Origin: Scatophagus argus
Lineage: Eukaryota; Chordata; Actinopteri; Scatophagidae
Length of the DNA: 64,000 nt
Direction: 5' to 3'
Assembly (NCBI RefSeq): GCF_020382885.2
Contig: NC_058513.1
Coordinates: forward strand, 13,169,641 to 13,233,640
Position 1 is the first letter of the stretch; every line of letters starts with the position of its first letter. Positions 22,901 to 34,900 of this stretch are shown in pieces. The notes beneath the pieces are model-generated. The model was not told the origin of the DNA. It saw only the letters and a list, made by a program, of their open reading frames with translations, and did no database searches. The translations under genes and the position numbers were made by a program.

Positions 22901-25900
22901 GACAGCGATGCAGACAGGGAGGTGTGAATCCCAATATTAGGATGCATGAATATATGAAGGAGGTGAAGAAAAGGCACTTGCCACGTTTGGTTTCAGTATT
23001 TGTGCTGGCAATGGAGGCTGTGGCACAGGGGCAAAAGCCAGTACACATGACGCTCAGGTCCTTGCCTGTAAGACAGGCCTGCTGCTCCAGCTTACACTGT
23101 AAGGAAGGAGTGAGAGAGAGATGTAGTTAAAATATTTATGGGGGTGACCGCAGGAAAAAGAGATTGCTCATTCAGATGAGACACTGCACTTAGAGAAAGG
23201 CAGCAAAAATGAGCTGTCATTTTCTGCTACCTTTTCATGCAAGGTCAAAATTAAAAACTATACATAAATCAATAAAGAGTCCTGGCAGTGGCCGGTGTAC
23301 GTGATGCCACTCAAAAGCACGTCAGTCATTAATCATACAGCCACGTTGAGGCGGTGCACTTGTCCTCCCGCGAGCAGTGATGAACTATGCTGCCCTGCTG
23401 TGCCCACGTATATGTCAGCGCAGCAGGAAACAGCACTTGACTGGACTCCGCTCATTATTTAAAATGATGACACGGGCACTTTCACTTTCCATTTCTTTTT
23501 TTCAGGGCTTTTATGGTGGCAGAATCCAGTATTAAAGCAAAGGAAAAATTAACTAAGTGAGTCATTTCAGAAAGAAATCCTGGTGCAAAATATTTTCTTT
23601 TACCTCAGAAGCGTAGTTGTGTCCATCAGAGCCACACACAGGTGAGGACGCTGTTACAGGACAAGGCTTGCAGCTGCTTTCCTGGGTCTCCAGCTGTCCA
23701 GACTGTTTGACTCTGGACACAAAAGAAATAAAAGGGAAAGTTGAAACTCACTAAAATTTTCTCATTTACCTCTACATCCAGCAGAGTGTCTGAGCAGCTA
23801 TCTGACCATGCATATAGTTTTATTTTCCCAGGTTTTCAGGCTGTATCTCCCCTAGATGCTCCAGAAACCAGATGCAAATTGATTTTTTTAATGGTGCTCA
23901 CAGTATTTAACAAGACAACATGTAAACAAGAGTCCACAGACATGCTAGCAGCTCTGTGAGACCAGACTTGGGTAGTGTTGCTTTGAGCTAAATCTGTAGA
24001 CTAACATGCTCCTAAACCCATCCTAAACATCAGCAAGTATAATGTTCAGCATATTAACCATCCTAATTTAGCATGCTAGCATATTAACATTTGCTAAATA
24101 GCTACAAAAGGTAAAGCTCACGTAGACGGGAATGTATTTAGGTTTGCTGGTCAGGACCAAAGTATTGGACAAAGTAGAATTTTGACGATGCTGGCGCTAT
24201 AGAAGAAAAGTCAGGGATCACCAAAGTTATTACAATTAATCACGAGGGAGGCACGAATGAATTTCATAGTAATAAGTCAAGACATTAAAAAACAAAAATG
24301 TCATCTAGCACTAGAGAAAGGGGATCATCAAAGTTAGGAGGCTTCATCCATTATAGGGGATAATGAATGTCTCTACAAAATGTCATGGCAACCTGTCAGA
24401 TAGCTGTTCAAATACTGAAGTCAAAGTCAGAGACCGACTGACCAACATTGTCTTCCAGAGGTTCACAGGAATATAATGGCTGAAAACTCAAAAGTACCAT
24501 CCCAAACACAGTGACAGCGGTGACTATTTCTTCTGTAGAAAGCATCTGAAGAGAAAGCACTTGACAGACAGCTCTGTGAATTTTCCAGAGTGAGATAATG
24601 CCAGTCTGTCTGTCTGTCTGTCTGTCTTCCACACTGGTCGAATGAACTCCAGACGCAGGACAGCACAGTCACCGCTTCTGCTGCAGGCTGAAAATAACCT
24701 CTTCAGACGACAGCTTGACACCACACTTACTTATATCCCATCTCTTCAAAAGCAAACAAACAAAACAACGAGCACCGCAGCACTGAACGTGCTTTTAGTT
24801 GCTTGTTTGTTGAGTGGTACATTTCTGAGCCTCCAATCCAGATCTTGTTCCTGTCAAGTTTGAATGCACTTATCGCAAGTTGGTTTGGACAAAAGAATCT
24901 ACAAAATAAATGTAATGTAACAGGAAACTGTTTGGGGAAGACGCCTTGCTGTTGAATTTTTGAAGCAACATTCACTTTCATTGTGGCAACAGAAACCTCA
25001 GAGGAACAGATCTACAATCCCGGGTAAATAAAAATAAAACTGTTTTCTTAATACTCGGATGCAACGCTTCATGAAATACCTCTCGCTCGCATTCCTCTCA
25101 CACGGCGATTGACTTCATGTTCAGTGAGCAGGAGCATTAGGCTCGCCTTCTGAGGCTGCTACTTAATGACAGTAAGATGGTTTGGTGTGCTCGCGTTCGT
25201 GCTTATTACCCATTATTCGACGCAGTCTCTCTCTCATCTCTGGAGTGACTCTGTAAATGAAGCACTTTATTGAAAAAGATAAATGCCTGTCGCAGCAGAT
25301 AGACTTCGCAGGTAGTAATAATTCACTCCATTAATTCTTTTCAGACTGCAACCCTGCTCATTTGTTTTTCAGTCAAAGTGGAATGAATGTGTGAAGGAAT
25401 AGATAAATACCATTCAGAGAGGTTTATTTCAGAAAACTAAAGGGTCTTTGTCAAGTCAGGACTGTTTAAAATACCATGAATGTCAAGGTATTTTTGATAG
25501 GCTTCTGTTGTCATGGTTTTGAGCCTGCCCTTCTTTCTCCTCTGCTTCTACTTACACTGAATAACATATGCCATGTTTCCTAAAACGGCCCTGTTATCGA
25601 CATGGAGAGTCACGCAGACAGCTTCTCAAATGGTCTGACGTGTAAGAACGCCACCGAAAAGTGACGGACAGTAAGGTGGATCTTGTCTTGTTTCCTTGAT
25701 TCCTTGAAAAAGCTTTCATTAAAATAACTTTAATTACTTCCATGGGTTTTAAAAAACATATGTCATAACACATGAGGAGTTTCCAACCTGACCCAGTCAC
25801 CTGACCGTGTTTACATTCATTTAGAGTGGGATGAAGTAACTTTTGAAAATAAAAATCTAAAAACTTATTATGAAAAGCTGAATTTATAAACTTTAGAAAA

Positions 25901-28900
25901 CACACTGTTACTCACTGATACACCCAGGTGTTTGGCTGCGTCAGGCTCACTTGGTCTGGTATGACCAGCAGCTTATGGTAGGCCAGCTAATGAAGCTAAA
26001 CAGAGTTATTGTTGTGTAAATGACATTACTGAGTCAGGTTTATGACTCTTCTCCTCCTGCGCTGCTGTTACACTACATTTTACCATTATCCTCTTACTGT
26101 CACTTGCCGCTACATTAGCTGTCATTTCAAGTAAAAGACTGACTCAAAATAAAAGTTTCTCAGACTGCACGTATTGCCTGAATGTTCCAGTCTTCTTAAT
26201 GTCTCTTACCTGTCCAAAAGAATCACTGTCTGTTTTCTGACTACTTCCTGTCTCAGCCATTTAGACAACACAACTGTAAACTCGAATTTAGACCAAACAA
26301 AGGCAGTTTTACCTCATTAGAAAATAAAATAAAAAAAAACAAAACAACTTTCATCATCATCTTTCTATGGCTGTTTAAAACCCCCCATATTTCACCAGGC
26401 CCACTGATATGAATGGATTTACAGGCCGTATGATATGACATGAACATGATGTCTGATTTATCTGATCAACCCCCACTTTCAGCTTTGGACAGATTGTAAA
26501 TAAACTATACAAAAGACATTGTAATGAAAAACAGGATGAACTGATCAAAGCCTCTTCAGCCAGTTTCATACTGTATGTTGTGTTGAAATGCGTGTGAATC
26601 TGTTGCTTACTTCTACTGACTTACTTTCTCACTGAGCTGAAAAGGCTTGCACTTTCATCTGTTGACATTTGACTTGATGATGTTAATTTTAGTCTGTCTT
26701 AACCGCATAAATGTACAAGTTCACAAACTGAAGATCCATGTACTCTTAAGTAATTAAAGTAATGGTGGCTTCATTATAAATTGAAACTGAGTCACGGGGG
26801 ATTCATAATACATTATGCATCAGAGTAGATCATGATGAGTCATGTATTAGTCAAGCATTAATTAACGATATGTGCCCTTGACATTAAGTGTTACCCATTA
26901 AACTAGGATCTCTTTCCCGTGTGTCTGAGGGGAGCATAATTATTATGGTTTTAATTGAAGCCACATATAAGGATGGTCGGCGGAAGTAAATAACGGTCTT
27001 AAAGATTTTAATATTATGAGAAACTGCAAACCTGGTTTTGATGTGTAATCAGTGTTGAATAATGAACATTGCAATTTAAATACCACTTAATTCATAACAT
27101 TGAAACATACTATATAGACAAAAGTATTGGGACACGTTTAGAGACATTGCATTTTAAATACATATCCAGCTTTGCAGCTACAACAGCTTCCACTCTTCTG
27201 GGAATACCTTCCACAAGAGTTTGGAGTATTTTTGTGGGATATTTTGTCCATTCATGCAGTAGAGCATTTGGGAGATCAGACACTGATGTTGGACCAAAAG
27301 GCCTGGCTCGCAATCTATGTTCAGATTCATCCCAAAGGTGTTGGATGGGGTTGGGGTCAGGGCTCTGTGTGGGCCAGTCAAGTTCTTCCACACCAAACTC
27401 ATCCAACCATGTCCTTATGGAGCTTTGCTTTGTGCACTGGGGCTCAGTCATGCTGGAATAGAAAAGGCCCTTCAACAAACTGTTGGAAGTTGGAAGCATA
27501 GCATTGTCCAAAATGTCTCGGAATGCTGAAGCATTAAGATTTCCCTTCACTGCATTTCACCCCATAGCACACCTGAATTCAATGATAAAGAGCTGTGTCC
27601 CAATACTTTAATTTATATAGTGTATTCTGTTGCTTAAAAAACAAAACATTTCTGCCCATTATTTACTGTCTAGTGTTCAGTTTCACCACTCTCCATCCAC
27701 GCAGTTAATTAGTCATTGCACAGCATGAGTGTTCAGCTGAAATTACGTCAGTCCTGAGTCATGACACTCTCTGGCCCTCTTACTGAGTTTAATCAATAGC
27801 TCTCCAACCCGACACTGAAAGGCTTTTAACTGATGCACAGCCAACAGCTGTTGACACCAACGTCTGTCGCGTCCATGCAGAAATCTCCCTAACAGTGGCA
27901 ACACAAAATAAGTCTCCCCCTGACTTTAGCACTGAATTCACCACCTACCTGTGCTCCAGTTTCTTGCGATTGACACACATGGCCCTCTGGTAGCCCTGAG
28001 CGACACACACCTTATGGCGGCTGCACTTCACATTCTGGCATGGGTCCTTGGTGGTGTCTACGGCTGCAAACACAAAACAACAACACTGAGAATCCAGACA
28101 CGTCAATCACAGCTGAGGTGTTTTGTTCTAATTCTTTATTTCAGTCGCCTCCAGGAGCAAAACACAAACTTTTCCTCTCTCTCTCTCTTTTTTTTTTTTA
28201 AAGAAAAATTGTTTTATTTGACAAGGAGCATGTGTTCAACAGACTGACAGAAAGTACTCACTTCCTCCCCTAAAAAAAACACCAGCAAAACAGCTATTTT
28301 GTGTGCTGTATAATCAGGTTCTGCATATTTACATGGTTTAAAATTATTTTCCAACCTCATAAAACTCTTTCACACAAGCATATGCAATAAAAATCATGAA
28401 ATGTGTAATGAAAAATTTTCTGGCAGCGTGCACAAATGAGCCCATTGATTTTATAGTCAGCACTGCTGAAAACATGGACGCCTCGCTGTCATTAGCGAGG
28501 CAGCCTGTCGTCAATAGTACTGCCTGCAGTCTCCGACGGCTGTCTCTGATTGCGAAAAACCCTGACAGCACTGATTGAGCATCTCTTTCTCTCTGCTTGT
28601 CACATCTCACTTCCCCCACGTCAACTTATCACCGTCTCTCCCGTCTTGCCTTTTCTCCCTCTCACACACAAACACACACACACACTCCATCTTTGTCTCC
28701 ACTGTTCCTTGTCTTTCTTCCCTCCTTGCTCCCTCCCTCCCTCCTCAGCATCTCTCTCTATCTTTGGAGAGTTGAACTATTCAGTGCCAAGCTCTTTTCC
28801 ACTGATAGACTGAGATGGAAATAGCACCATGTCCTCCACCTCTCCCCAGCCTGTGGTCAATGCCATCCGAAACCGGATGTCACATTGTCCCAGTCCATTT

Positions 28901-31900
28901 ACCGCCGCCTTGCTAGAGAGGCCTTGGGAAACTAAAGGCTGAGATAAATTTAAGAGTGAGTGGCAAGTGGCGGTCGGGGAGAGAAATTTAAGCTGTGAAA
29001 TCCTGAGTCAGCTTTGAGCAGCTGCTTTGTAGTCAACACGGTCAACAGACGATATGGCTGCCAGCCAGATCGCTGCAAATCTTGAGACTAGGTGATACTC
29101 TGTAGCTACAGCACGGAGTTATGTGGGAAGAGTTGACTTTTATGGATGACACGACAACTGTGAGGGAATCCAAATACATACTGGTAGGAGACCGTGTGCC
29201 TGTGGTGTTTTTGTTCTGTAAGAGCAGACAGGAAGCTGGTGACTGAAGTTCATACAAATCCAAAGTCCTGCATCACTTCCAAGTTAGCTTGTCATCCACC
29301 AGCCTTGCATTTTTATTATGAGACAAGCTTCTAAGATCCCTAGAGCCATTTATGATCTCACCACTCTATATTTTATAGAAATGTTTAATTACTACATGGA
29401 CTTTTTATGGCACTTATTTGCTTTTTCAATGGGTTTCCCTCATCATACCAACATCAATGAACTCGAAACAGCTCATGAGACATACATTTTATGATTTTGA
29501 GGTACCACATCTGACATTTGAATCAACCTTTCTGGTGAAGTGAGTTTGCTTCAGCTCTTCAGATTAATCTCTTTTAGTGCTAGTTTCCACTCAGTATCTG
29601 CACAATTTATACATTAAAAAGTAGTCAAATTTGTCCTGCCTCACTCACATTTACTCTCTAATGCTTTTTCAATAGATTTCTCAAAACCACAGAGACATCA
29701 GACCAAAGGTTTAATTGCCTCCCATGTTATGTGAGTGCTGAAACTCCTCTCCTAACATTTTCCTATTCCCAAAGAGGAAGAGAAGAGAGGAGTAAGGCAG
29801 CCTCTGTAACCTGGTGGAAATATTGGATTTAAATGTTAGTTTTGCCCCGAGAAAACATTTTATCATTCAGGGCAGACATAAGATCTGTGGGATCAAGAAA
29901 ATATCTTTGAAGAGGGAACCAACAGCTGGATAACAGGTACAAAAAATATAACGTGATTTGATTCGTGATTTCCTTTCAGTCCCGAGGTCACAGGTTTACA
30001 GAGTTCAGCTCAGGTTGGTTAGAAAAACTTCTCAAAGAGTTATTCTTCACTACATGGAGGGAGGAAAAACAGCAGCACGGGCTTCTGTTGGCTGATTGAT
30101 TCGAAGAGGCTCCGTTGGGTAAGATCAGGTAGCATCCTATAAAAGAACTCCATGCCTCATCACTGCTGCACAGGGTGTGTATGCTGTCACCTCTAAGTGT
30201 CAGGGCCAGCAGGATTAGCACATTTGGTGCAGTTACTCTCAAACACTGTAAGATGCTTTAACAATATTTTCTGTTGAAATGAAGAAAACGCTGGCGGGTT
30301 CATCACGTGATTGTCCATCGGGGTGAGTATTTTGGAGCACACATGCATTTTCAGTTAATAAATCAACACATTTCAGTTTTAATCTTTCTCATTTTATTTA
30401 TGATTTGCTGAAGTTTGTCCAAAAGGATGAAACATGATAATGGGTGTATTTGCGCTCAGAATTAATGAGCAAGTATGATAGTAGTTGCAACATGAGCAGA
30501 AAATCCCATTATTATCTTCAAAATGGAACTTGTATATATAATTTGTACAGTTGTTCCAGAAATGCCCGACCCATCCTAACAGCAGGCAGTAAATAGTCAA
30601 GCTGATTACTTAAATATCCCTATTCCACTTCTCAGGAAGGAATATACAAGATGTAACATTTAGGTTCAGCAGAGAAGCTCAGAGACAGACAACTGGATTC
30701 GGGCAGAGCTGAATGAAAACTGAAAGCCTCATCCCATCTAAAATATTTTTTGACCGCTTGACTTTTATTCACTTGATCTTTTCCAACAGGTATTCTGCTC
30801 TGTAATGATTTACCCCTGGACTGCACTGCTGATGGTACATTTGTCTGCCATTTGTCATTTGATTTAATACATAAAACCTCCAAAAAGTCCCCCTATAAAC
30901 TGTCACCATGCATATCATTCTGACTATTTCTTCACAATAAAGAAAGTAAAGCTGTTTCACAGTTTCTGTATGCCTCAATAGATCACAACAGTTATTTTTT
31001 AGTGGCACTCATCACTCCTAAGGCTTCTGATTTATCTTACAGAGACTGTCAGGGTATATTTTGTTGGTGGTTGCCATCAGAATATGAGGCTTAACATTGT
31101 AGTAAAGGAAAAGGTTCCACTTATGGACTATGAACTTTAATAGAGGAAGGGAGTTTTATTTTTTTAGTGGCATAATATACCTGAAACTATTGCCACTCTC
31201 TTCTGTGCCATTTTATTATTCTTAGGCCACTGAACAGTTGCTCTACCTGCTGTCCACTCACATAGAAGCCACAGCTACAGACTGTGCAGTGAGCCGTGCA
31301 CTGCACAGTCTGGATGCATAAGGAAGAATCAGATAAAACCAGAAAGCACTCAGAGAGCACACACAGGTACTAAGGCTGCAATCCTCTCTATGTGTTAGTT
31401 AAATAATAGAAAATATGGATACTCATATTGAGATAAAACCATACATTTCATGCATAGCTGATGGTTACCAATTTTTCCCAGAACATCTCATTTTCCTCCA
31501 GGATTATCATAGCTTTGCATTGATGAATATAAATGTGAGATAATTCCAACTGTATCACACTTCCAGCCTTAAATTGCTGCAGCTCCACCTGCTGATGAGA
31601 CGTCATCAAATTTTGCAGGATTGTTGATTGTAAACTACATTTGGTTTTAACGTTGATAAATGCAAGCTTTTGTGGTGTATGTGAAAAAGGCCACGCCTAC
31701 AAGACAGAAATACTGGAGAAAAATAAATAAAACAAACAAAAAACCACTCAATATTAATAGCTGTATTTGTTGAAAGGGAGTTGAACTTTGTGAGGTTTGG
31801 TGGAAAATAGTATTGCAAAAACAAAACAGACTGTTTTGTGTGTGTGGTGCAATTAGCATTAGCTAATAAGCAATCATTAGGAGCAATACTTCTGGCCACC

Positions 31901-34900
31901 TGGTGTTCTGACTCTCATTTTAGCTCCGTTTTTTGGCCTGCATCATTTCCTGAGGGGATATTTGGATATTAAATTGTCCAATATGTTCACCAGCTAGCTG
32001 TTAACTTTGTTTGCCCAACATTTGTTGCTGCACAGGCAGTCTACGTTGGGTTTATCATAGCTCTTCATTATAACAACCTGTTTCCTCCTGACTCAAGTAG
32101 GCGAAACAAAATCATTCCGTTTTGTACAGAAGAAGAACATGGTGCACCAAATGCGCCTTTTTGTGGGAACCTGAAGCATATAGCCTGAAGCAGAAAGCCT
32201 CTTTTAACAAATATCGCTGATAACCATCGTCATGGTACTGGTTATCTCCGACTGGGGTTTTAGGTTTTGTCAAGCCAGCTCACAATGCCTGGTTATATCA
32301 AACTTCCTTCTCTCTGGTGAGAGCGAACCAAAACAATAAAGTGGGCTTCCAAATGGAAACAATGAGCAATAAAGCATGGACTATTTCCCAAGTCATGTCT
32401 GAAATTGATTCATCTTAATCTAAGAAACGCAGAATAATAAAGAAATGTTTTTTAGTGAAGATTTAGAAAGGTTTCTAAACATCCACATGTTTGTATTGCT
32501 GAATGTGTGATGTAAACAATCATGTTAACTGGTTTATGGCCTAACCTTTTATTAAATCTGATGTTTTCAATCATGCCAACACACATTGCTTTATTTACTG
32601 TTCCCATAGAAACACAGCTTGGTGTTTCCAGTAGAGTTTCAGATGTGCAACTCTCTCTCATTGCTCCCATGTTCAGCATTTAAGAGCACCTTCAAGTCTG
32701 CCTTCAAGCAACAGCTTATAACCAGACACATCCCTCACAAAATATTCTTATACAACTCCTACATACTGAAAATTAAATAGAAACACAAGATTTAATTTGC
32801 ATCAAAGATGAAGTGTGTTTATCACCCCGCCTGCTTGAGAACTGAGGATTCAGCACAGGGCCAGTACGTGTAAGGGCCATTATGGGTTTTAAATCCTCCT
32901 GAAATCATTTCAGCAGAGGCGATGGGCCTGCACTGAGCCTGTGACCAACCTCTCTGAGATCACTGTTATTATTACACTGCGATCGACAACAAAGAACATG
33001 GCTGTTGTCTCAGCCACGATCAACTTCCGCTCTGCTGAACATGAAGCCTTGCAGTTAGACAGGGTACTCCATCAAAGGCCTTCATCAGCCATTTGCTTTA
33101 TATTCAAATTGTCAGAGTGTCTATTTAATAAAATACTTTAGATTTTCTGGACAAAACCAAGGAAAAGGATTGTTATTGGGCTGCCAAGAAACAGTAGCAC
33201 CAGTCTGAAAACCAAAATATAAATATTAAAAGCATATTTTTTAAAAAAGAGAGCAATCAGCCCATTTTACAGCTTTAAGAAAATTAGACTCAACTGGATT
33301 GGCAATTGCCATCATTTTAGAAAATAGGCAATTACTCTTGGGTTTATTTAGTGTTCGCTGTATTAAAATAGCCTGAGACAAAATCACCTCTAATTCCTTT
33401 TAGAACACATTATGTCTGAATAATTTCCCAAAGTTGTAGTAGAAATGGAAGTACAATCACAAAGCTCAATTATACTCTTGGCATAAAAGAAGTTTTCTTT
33501 CTTTTTTCCTTTTTTTTTTCAAAAAAATGAATGAATGAAGGACTGAATAAAGGATGTCAAGGTCAAACGTGGCAGGCCCTCTGTTAAGTCAGAGCAGCAG
33601 GCACCTTATTGTTTTGAAATGGCCTTCATTTACAGAGCAGACTCTGCAGAGTCGAGCTGATGTCTTTATCAGCTCACTAAAAAAGCACCAGAGGTGTCTG
33701 AAGCCTCCTTTTAGCTCTTTTGTTCTATCCGGGGCTTGCAGGTACACCATGTCGGAGTTTCTGCTGTCTTGTTTAATTTGCAATGAAAAGCACCCTGATC
33801 AATTAGGTCTGCAGAATTAGTCCCGGTGGGAGCTGGGACAGGGATGAAATCAATGGTATTCAAACGAACATCGCCCACACTATGGCAAACGAGGCATTTT
33901 TTAGAGACTACATTAGTTATTCTCCCTGTTGTAAGAACAGATGACTGGGATAACATCTGGAGCAGCTTCATCTCACATCTTTCTTCTTTGATGCGAGTCT
34001 TTTAAGTGAGGCAGTGTGGGTGGAGTGCTACACCCGACCTCCCACTCACCTCGCATCAGGAACACACTCCTGATCCTAAGGGCCTGCTCATTTGGCTACA
34101 ACATATATGAATAGAACTTCTCATAACATGACCTGTGACATTATTCATAATTCACTTCATTACCTCCACCACAGGCAGTGTAGCGTTTGATTAGCTTAAT
34201 CCGCAGTTCAGTTGCTCAAAGTCTACCAACACATGCGACTCATAACAAAATAACATGACCGAGGTCCACGCTGATGCTGCACAATGTGGTTTTGAATCTA
34301 TTTTGCCAAACATACCAAGTCGATACTCGTATATATGGTATAATTTCTTGGGAAATAATGAAGAAAATACCTTTTAATGGAGAGAAACACTTAAATGTAT
34401 GCGACTTACAGTTATCAAATATCGCTATATTGTAGCTCGAATTGGACTTGATGTGAAGTCCTCGGTTCACCACCAGAAGCAACCCCCTTTCACGTTCAAA
34501 TTTTCACGTGATCCATCTTTTACAAAAAATACTGATTTTAGACGCTTTAATTCTTAGCTAAGGCTCTTGAACAGCGACCACTAGTGGCAGCTGATTTCCA
34601 CCAGCAGTCACATTGTGAAAACCGGAGCAGACAACACATTAAAAGACATATTGACTTTTTGTTATGCTTTGAAAATGCACCCTCTAAGTACTTTTTAATA
34701 ACATTTTCATTCCAGTTGAAAACAGAAAGGCCGTTTGACTGAAATAACACCAAACTGTTCATCTTTTTCACATTGTCTCAATTCTTTCTCCACAGCTGAT
34801 TTTCTGACAGTAAGATTTTTTTTTTTTCCAACAAAAAACAGACCCCATGGAGGTAAATGGAGCCTGGTGGGAGTTCTGAGTTGAGCCCTCAGCAGCAAAG

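Larger units (their letters stand above)
23713..27948 (-). other. spock2 intron 4
   Basis: Contains a dispersed repeat (23990-24420), a (TGTC)n microsatellite (24604-24627) and a Tc1-like transposon relic (27109-27622). The remainder is AT-rich sequence with no exon recognised. Confidence 0.5.

Noticed and set aside
27069-27529. Plus-strand ORFs of up to 130 codons
   Set aside because: They are antisense to the Tc1 transposase remnant.
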